The notes under the pieces are model-generated. The model was not told where the DNA came from, did not search any database, and saw only the letters and a program-made list of their open reading frames with translations. Both the position numbers and the translations under genes were made by a program. From the NCBI GenBank assembly GCA_017893485.1, contig CM030367.1:91709121-91773120 (forward strand): 64,000 nucleotides of DNA, in the 5' to 3' direction. Every line of letters begins with the position of its first letter. Positions within the stretch are counted from its first letter, which is position 1. Shown one piece after another: positions 58,046 through 64,000 of this stretch. The stretch comes from Hemerocallis citrina. Lineage: Eukaryota > Streptophyta > Magnoliopsida > Asparagales > Asphodelaceae.

Positions 58046-59677
58046 TGATGAACCCAATAATATTCACATTTAGGAGCAATAATCTTAACACCATTAGACA
58101 TTTAAATTCTCTAAATATGGTAATTTACTCTTCTTTTCTCTTTTTCATAGGAAACAGCCTAAAAGCAGCCAAACGAAGCAGATTCAAGACTAATACAGAC
58201 TGAGAGGATGATACACAGGGAGCTGCAGGACACAAGTCAACTGGTCTTCAAAGACAGTCGACTGAACAGAGGAGTATGAAATCCCGAAGCCACGCAGTAC
58301 AGTCGACTTACTCCAAAGACAGTCGACTTGACGGAGTGATTGTGAATCTACAGATGTCTCCACACAGTCGACTGATTCCAAAACCAGTCGACTAGTATTC
58401 AGCAGAGTTAGAAGATAAGAACAGTTGAAGATTCATCCTCATCCAAATCCAAAGCAAGATTAAGTTAGCCAAACCCAGGTTGTCTGTGAATAACAACTCT
58501 TCATTAATCAAGTTAAAGAACCGAGATTTCCAAGTAAGAAGATGGACTCAGTCCTATGCGTGAAGAGATAAAAAATTAGGAACTTGATATCTGCAGACAA
58601 GGACAAGAGAAACAATAAAAAAAGAGAGTCATCTACCATCAGGAGGACCATCGACCAGAAAGCATCAAGATACCAGCATCAAAGAAGGAGGAGAACAAGT
58701 CGACTGCTGATTGGGCTCAATTTCAATATCATACAAATCAGTGTTCTTCTGTTCTTCCTTTTACGTTTTATTTTTATTGTAGAGTCATGAATTCTATTTT
58801 ATTAATCAATAAAGGTTGTATTATGTGCAACTAATTTCATAGTTGGGTAGATTGAAACCATAGTCATGTAATGCTGATATTCTTCTCAACGCTACTCTAT
58901 TACTTATTGATTAAACCTGATTGTATTGGTATAGAATTATAATATGAATCCAACTTGTTCAGAAGTTCTAAGAGCAGTCGACTGAGAGTGGCAGCAAGTC
59001 GACTGCCATGCAGAACCTGAGATTATCAAGTTTGCGTATTATAAAACTGAATCTGTTATATGAGCATAGAGACGACCCGTATCTCGTGCCCATAACTTGT
59101 AACACAGAAATCTTTAGGGGTTCTTGGTTTAGTTAACTTGAAGGATCTAGATCTGATACTAATTTCTAGAACTTCGAGTGTTTATTCGTTTCCATTGTTC
59201 CTATGCTTTCTTTAAGTGCAACTTAGTAGATACCATGCTAAATACTTAAGGAAAGAAACGAATTAGAGTAGATACCATGCCTAATTCTTGGCCTAGGGAA
59301 ACATTAACTTTAAGGAGTAGATACCATGCCCTTAAAGGAACAAACATGAGTGATTAGAATGGGGTAGAAGGTGACTTAGCATTCTTGACTACAGGTGGAA
59401 ATCAAAGTCCAACTACTTTAATAGATATTCGTGACTCAAATTGTGATTCTACTTGATTTAGATTTTTATCTTTTCATTTCCTTTCAATCAGACTTTTAGA
59501 ACAAAACTTTATGATTTGCATTTTCTTTTGTTTTATTGATTAGTGAGTTAAGTACTACAATCTCTGTGGGATCGACCCTTGCTCTTCACTACGCTTCTAT
59601 AAACGATTCGTACACTTGCGAGGTTTCAATTTGTGTCTAGTTTATCTATTTATTTAGATCATCTAGATTGCACAACA
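58046..59677 (+). repeat. Athila-like 3' LTR
   Basis: Pairs with 52922-54537. It keeps the paired palindromes, one of them changed (AGTCAACT near 58235) and the fourth intact here (AGTCGACT), so each LTR preserves a slightly different set. Confidence 0.9.
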
Positions 59678-59682
59678 AAAGC

Positions 59683-60120
59683 AGAAGAAGATGATGATGA
59701 AAAGGAAATGGGAAAGCAATTGTTTCATGTTTGAGTGTACAGATGAGAATAGGAATTGAGTGGAAGCCATAAGGTTTCTGAATAATAACATTAGTTCTAC
59801 AAGATTTTTTAAAACAATCTGAATAGATGGGTGAGGTTTTATGAAAAAAAACTTGAAAAGATGAATGAGGTTTTTTAGTACAACATGAGTAGATGAGTGA
59901 GGTTTTGTGATAATGTTCAGACAAGGGCAATTCTGTCTGAAAATATGTCGCATGCGGTGCTCGTGTCAAAAAAGCTAATGGAAGCTAATGTTGTCGCCTT
60001 GTTTTTTTTTTGAAAACATAGTACACGGAGGTCTTTTGCACACAAAAAATTTCACGGCGGTTTTTTGCACAAGGGGTATAATTTAGTAAGGTTTTTTTTT
60101 GTAATTTAGCTTTACTTTTT
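59683..60120. other. no gene recognised; three diverged copies of a GATGAGTGAGGTTTT word
   Basis: AT-rich. 'agatgRgtgaggttttRtga'-like words recur near 59824, 59862 and 59892, about 30-40 bp apart. Confidence 0.4.
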
Positions 60121-61130
60121 TTGTATTGTATGTGGATAACATACTCATGATTGAGAATGATATACTGATGTTGCAATCGGTAAAGGCTTGACTTTCCACA
60201 AATTTCTCCATGAATGACTTAGGAGAAGCATCATGTATTCTAGGAATAATGATCTAAAGGGATATGTCTAAAAGGATGCTTGGGTTATCTCAGTCCAGAT
60301 ACATAGACACTGTGTTAAAAATGTTTAGCATGGAAGATAGTAAGAGATGTTACTTACCAGTAAGACATGACATACATCTTTCACGCAGGATGTCTCCAAA
60401 GACACATGAAGAAAGAGAGAGGATGAAAGCCATCCCTTATGCATCAACCATTGGGTCAATCATTTATGTTATGCTATATACCAGACCTAATGTTGCATAT
60501 GTCTATGCTTTAGGCGTTGTAAGCAAGTTCCAGTCAAACCCTAGAGAGGAACATTAGAGAGCAGTGAAAAAATTCTCAAGTACTTGAGAATGACGAGAAA
60601 TATTTTTCTGATATATGGCGGGTCAAACTTGAAATTGGAAGATTATACCGATTCTAATTTTCAGTCAGATCAGGATAATAGTACATCCATTGCGGGGTAT
60701 TTCTTTACCCTAAATGGTGATGCAGTAAGTTGAAAGAGTTGCAAGCAGTTAACAATAGCTAATTCAGTCACTGAAGCAGAGTATGTTGCTGCAAGCAAAG
60801 CTGTCAAAGAAGCAGTGTGGATGAAGAAGTTCATCATTGAGTTGGGAGTAGTTCTGGAGGTAAATCAGCCAATTCCTCTTTGTTGCGACAACACTGGAGC
60901 TGTTGCCCAAGCTAAGGAACCCATATCTCATCAAACATCCAAACACATCCTTTGGCGATATCACCTCATTAGGGAAATCATTGGGAAGGGTGGTGTTAGT
61001 ATCAAACGAGTTGATACGACAAACAACACAACAGATTATTTCAAAGGCAATGATGCAGTAGCAGTTTGATCGTCACTTTAATAGCATTGGTGTTAAATAT
61101 AGGGCAATTGACTTTAGTGCAAGTTGGAAA
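60120..61130 (+). pseudogene. Copia-1 RT end and RNase H, broken
   Basis: Starts abruptly at the RT catalytic box, VLYVDNILMIEND (second Asp of YVDD is Asn), and goes on with NDLGEASCILGI, LGLSQSRYIDTVLKMFSMED and AIPYASTIGSIIYVMLYTRP (copia RT end). RNase H follows: YTDSNFQSDQDNS, SVTEAEYVAASKAVKEAVWM and CDNTGAVAQAKEP, ending in a polypurine-like AAGTTGGAAA before the LTR. Stops near 60190, 60255, 60557 and 60734. The upstream 200 or more RT residues are missing, replaced by everything from 48622 on. Confidence 0.82.
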
Positions 61131-61420
61131 TAGTTAGGAATGTGCCGTACTGTCAATCACATGAGATGAAATTGGCAATTCTCTAGTAAACATGATTCAT
61201 GATTAATAAGGTTGTTTGGGGCATTTTATTCATCATATGCTTCTTATTCTTATTTATGTAATTTATTTACTGTTATGATGAAGTCCATGGATTAATTAAA
61301 TATGTTTAGGGTCATGATGAGATTATGTCAGTGAGACCTAAACTTAATATAATTAATGTAAAATGTTCTAGTCACACGATTACCAAGATTGAACATCGGT
61401 AATTCTAGTAAGACTAGTAT
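61131..61420 (+). repeat. Copia-1 3' LTR, first part
   Basis: Homologous to 29734-30020 or so, about 85% by eye. Interrupted at 61420 by the CACTA element; the rest should resume beyond the window. Confidence 0.75.
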
Positions 61421-62285
61421 CACTACTAAACGGAACGCCTATCGCGGCGTTTTTTTCTGTCTATGGCGGCGTTTATAAACGCCGCCATAGATGGTAGCGG
61501 CGTTTTAAATACCGCCGCGAGAAGCGCCGTTGCATCGACCGTCGTTACAGATCACGGGTCTATCGCGGCGCTTTTGTAGACCGCCGTTACAGACCGTAGG
61601 CCTACAACGGCGCGCATGGCAAGGCGCCGCTATAGGCCTATGACCTGTAACGGCGGCCTACAAAACGCCGTTATATGTTATATGCCTATGCCGGCGCTTC
61701 TTAAAAACGCCGCTATAGCGTATTGCTTGTAGGCGTATTTTTGAACCGCCGTTACAGCTCGTTGCCCTATGACGCCGTTACAATTCGTAGGTCTATTACG
61801 GCGCTTTTTAAGTCCGCCGTTACAGTCCGTAGGTCTATTACGGCGCTTCATAAATGCCGTGATAGACACATGCGCGTATATTTTCTGAATCATTTCGATA
61901 TGCTATACCGGTGTTCCTAAACGCCGGGATTGGTTCTTTTTTTTTTATAATTCACCACGATTGGTGGATCCTCCCGGCATATTTATCTCAAAACTGATTG
62001 ATAGGGAGTTTCGGGTTTTTCCCACTATTTAAAAAATGACACAAACTCAAAATATCTGTAGTCATATCAAATTTGAACGTTCAAATCTTAAAAACACTAA
62101 TAACAGCATAATAAACAACTATATAATCATGGACCACAATAAACAATAATTACTTGTCTAAAAATGGTCATACAAAGAGTTAGAAATATACTTGTTATAC
62201 ATCAATTTCTTTAACAAAGCATAAATTCTGTTTCAACAAAACATAAAAAGACTAATGTCCAAATTTAACTCAACAATGGTAAAAT

Positions 62286-62650
62286 CTACTGAAGCGGCTC
62301 GGCATTGCTTTGATTCCCACTGATATTTTGCCCAGATGTATGTGCGTGACTCGAAGTCGATGGAATTCGTTGGCCCTGTATAATTCACAATAGTGTCATT
62401 TATTAGATTATTCACTACACTAGGCACCACACAAGTAAAATGCAATAGTTAAATTTCATACTAATATCATAAAATATTGTTGAATACTTACAGTTCCGTG
62501 TACTGGATTGTTAGAGTTCTGATTTTGTTGGGAGATTAAAGAAGCAATCATATCTTTCAAACCGTCAATCTCACCCTGCATCTTGGCTTGCATCTTCAAC
62601 ACATCCGGAAAAAATGTACGACTGGAGGTAGATGCACAAGAACCAAATAC
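62286..62650 (-). CDS. CACTA-associated Ptta/En/Spm protein, last two exons (partial)
   Basis: Exon 62650-62492 follows a CACAG acceptor and reads VFGSCASTSSRTFFPDVL, then KMQAKMQGEIDGLKDMIASL, a short coiled coil typical of the C-terminal end of plant Ptta (transposase_24-type) proteins. A GTAAGT...TACAG intron (62491-62376) leads in frame to a last exon, 62375-62286, Ser/Gln-rich, ending AEPLQ and a TAG. Both exons are open and well spliced, so this part of the gene may be intact. The upstream exons were not found in the window and probably lie beyond 64000. Confidence 0.6.
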
Positions 62651-62680
62651 CTGTGATTGAAACCATGTCACCCAAACCAA

Positions 62681-64000
62681 ACTTTTTTTTTAAACCCTGA
62701 AAATGGTTCTATAATATTGTTTCTCTGTCACGGCTTCTGAGTACAACTGTTTATGCTTATATCAGATGCACATATTTCAGTAATAATTTCTACTTAGCAT
62801 GCATGTTAAAATTGACCAAATGGGTTGTTTTAAGCATTTTTAATGAAGGACAAACACTCGCTAAGAATGAAGAGCAAAGAAACCAGTAACTTATCAGATA
62901 ATATCTGCTTCCTCTTGAAAAACATGTACAGCAATAGTGCACTATTGCAGTCTGATGACAGTGATGATGACAAAACTGAAAATTAGCCTAATGCAGGTAC
63001 CTTAAGATGCATATAATATTAAACATTTTCAGTTTTATTAAAGGACTGCAATGAGGTGATCGTTCTTCCATTTCTGTTGGTTTGCTTCTCTTTCTTTTAG
63101 TTGGCATGAGTTTTGATGGAGCTCATTGTTGGTGTAACTTGTTCCAAACTCTGTTATTACTACAAGAATGGTCTGTTCTATCAAATTAACAGATGTTGTT
63201 TCCTTCTAATGTTTCAATGTATGTCTTAATTCTCTTTGCTCCATTCACTGCACTCCTATCAGTTTTCTAACAAGAGTTATTACTAGGTTTTTATCGCATA
63301 TATGTTCTTTGCAACCAAACCCAACTGCTGAAATTCTTCAGAATACAGAAGAAGCTGCAATCTTTGATGTCGGAAATTACATCTGTATATGATACAGTCA
63401 TGTATTCAAGAGAACCAAATCATTAAAACGTTTGAATAACTGTTTATATTTAATATCAACCTAGTGATTTCATGACTGTTCACCATCTTATAGTATGATT
63501 AAAAGAAAGATACTTCCTTGACTCAAACATCTATATATACTACTTATTTATAGATTTATCTGTTCTCTTGGATGAAAGATACCACAAAATGTAGCAAACA
63601 ATTTATGGTTGATAAAGCAATCATATGCACTATTAGGTTCGAGGAATCAATTAGCAGCTGGAGCAAGTGAATTGTAAATTATATTGTAAACCTGGTGGCT
63701 ATAGGCCTGTTGCCACTTCTAAGCATTTGAAAAGCAAAGCTATTTCTAAGTTGTCAATTAGACTACAGAGTACCTGAAAGTTATCCTCATTAACTTAGGA
63801 TTCTATTCATATTGCAGTATATCTAAGAATATCAGATAGTCATCCTCCTTACATGAACGGCTCTTTTTTGTATGTATAATGTTCCAAACAACCAATCCAT
63901 ATTTCAGTATAATGTAGCAGACTAGCAGTGTACTGCAACACTAGAAGTCATGTCCAATGAGTAAGCTTGATCTATTTGATCATGCTCACATTCGTTAATA
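62681..64000. other. no gene recognised; possible small exon at 62867-62986
   Basis: AT-rich and without long frames. A 39-codon plus-strand frame (62867-62986) ends in an acidic tail, LLQSDDSDDDKTEN, and looks like the last exon of some gene, perhaps captured by the CACTA element. Support is codon pattern only. Confidence 0.3.

Larger units (their letters stand above)
52922..59677 (+). mobile_element. Athila-like Ty3/gypsy element, internally deleted, 6.76 kb
   Basis: LTRs at 52922-54537 (1616 bp) and 58046-59677 (1632 bp) start TGATGAAC and end GATTGCACAACA. They differ by one 16-bp indel and a few percent of bases by eye. Flanks GAAGC (52917-52921) and AAAGC (59678-59682) agree at 4 of 5. 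A tRNA-Asp-type primer site follows the first LTR and a polypurine tract (TTTGGGGGTATT) precedes the second. Gag is present, but most of pol is missing through a deletion that joins the start of RT to the end of integrase. Confidence 0.9.
61421..64000 (-). mobile_element. CACTA (En/Spm) transposon, one end; runs off the window
   Basis: Starts CACTACTAAACGG inside the Copia-1 LTR. The first 500 bp is a dense set of subterminal repeats in both orientations (TATCGCGGCGTTT, CCGCCGTTACAG, TATTACGGCGCTT), strikingly GC-rich against its surroundings, as in CACTA elements where the transposase binds. A gene fragment of the CACTA-associated family lies on the minus strand at 62286-62650. The other end and the 3-bp duplication cannot be checked. 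Confidence 0.85.

Noticed and set aside
1..64000. CRISPR arrays, tRNA or rRNA genes
   Set aside because: Tandem repeats here have no unique spacers, and no cloverleaf or rRNA segment was recognised; primer-binding sites only resemble tRNA ends.

Overview
The window is plant nuclear DNA, almost certainly from an angiosperm with a large, repeat-rich genome. The evidence is the set of element families: Ty3/gypsy Tat, Athila and long-LTR chromovirus-type elements, Ty1/copia, MULE, plant hAT and CACTA, together with broken copies of plant genes (a LONELY GUY cytokinin enzyme, a JINGUBANG-like WD40 protein, a nicalin exon). I see no intact host gene, no rRNA or tRNA gene, and nothing bacterial. The species cannot be named from the sequence.

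Layout. 0.7-1.4 kb: intronless, broken LOG copy, followed at once by the polypurine tract and 3.07-kb LTR of a gypsy element (1554-4620). 4.6-10.4 kb: two tandem arrays (about 59-bp and about 117-bp units) split by a 3.49-kb solo LTR (6164-9650, duplication GCTGG). 11.0-11.4 kb: small MULE-type MITE. 11.6-15.3 kb: 3.78-kb solo LTR on the minus strand (duplication TTTCA). 15.7-15.9 kb: nicalin exon fragment. 16.2-23.0 kb: MULE with an inverted duplication of its 5' end, a defective transposase and a convergent GRF-zinc-finger/membrane gene. 23.1-26.6 kb: broken hAT element (duplication CCTTAACA). 27.0-29.7 kb: WD40 gene destroyed by two copia insertions.

From 29.7 to past 61.4 kb lies one old copia element (Copia-1) serving as host for other insertions. 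A solo LTR sits in its 5' LTR. A 12.64-kb Tat element (34653-47292, duplication GTTTC) sits in the zinc-knuckle codons of its gag. Between its integrase and reverse transcriptase remnants lie a short-LTR fragment, a 3.26-kb gag-less copia (49016-52270) and a deleted Athila-like element (52922-59677). A CACTA transposon starts at 61421 inside its 3' LTR and runs off the window.

How the parts work together: nothing here forms a host pathway. The most interesting units are (1) the Tat element, which carries two coiled-coil genes antisense to gag-pol, one spliced, with their own TATA box; (2) the MULE inverted duplication, whose read-through RNA could form a hairpin over its own transposase; and (3) paired AGTCGACT palindromes spaced 20-21 bp, found in LTRs of both an Athila-like and a copia-type family. 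Element boundaries rest on exact or near-exact target duplications read from the sequence; clade names, divergence and age estimates are by eye.
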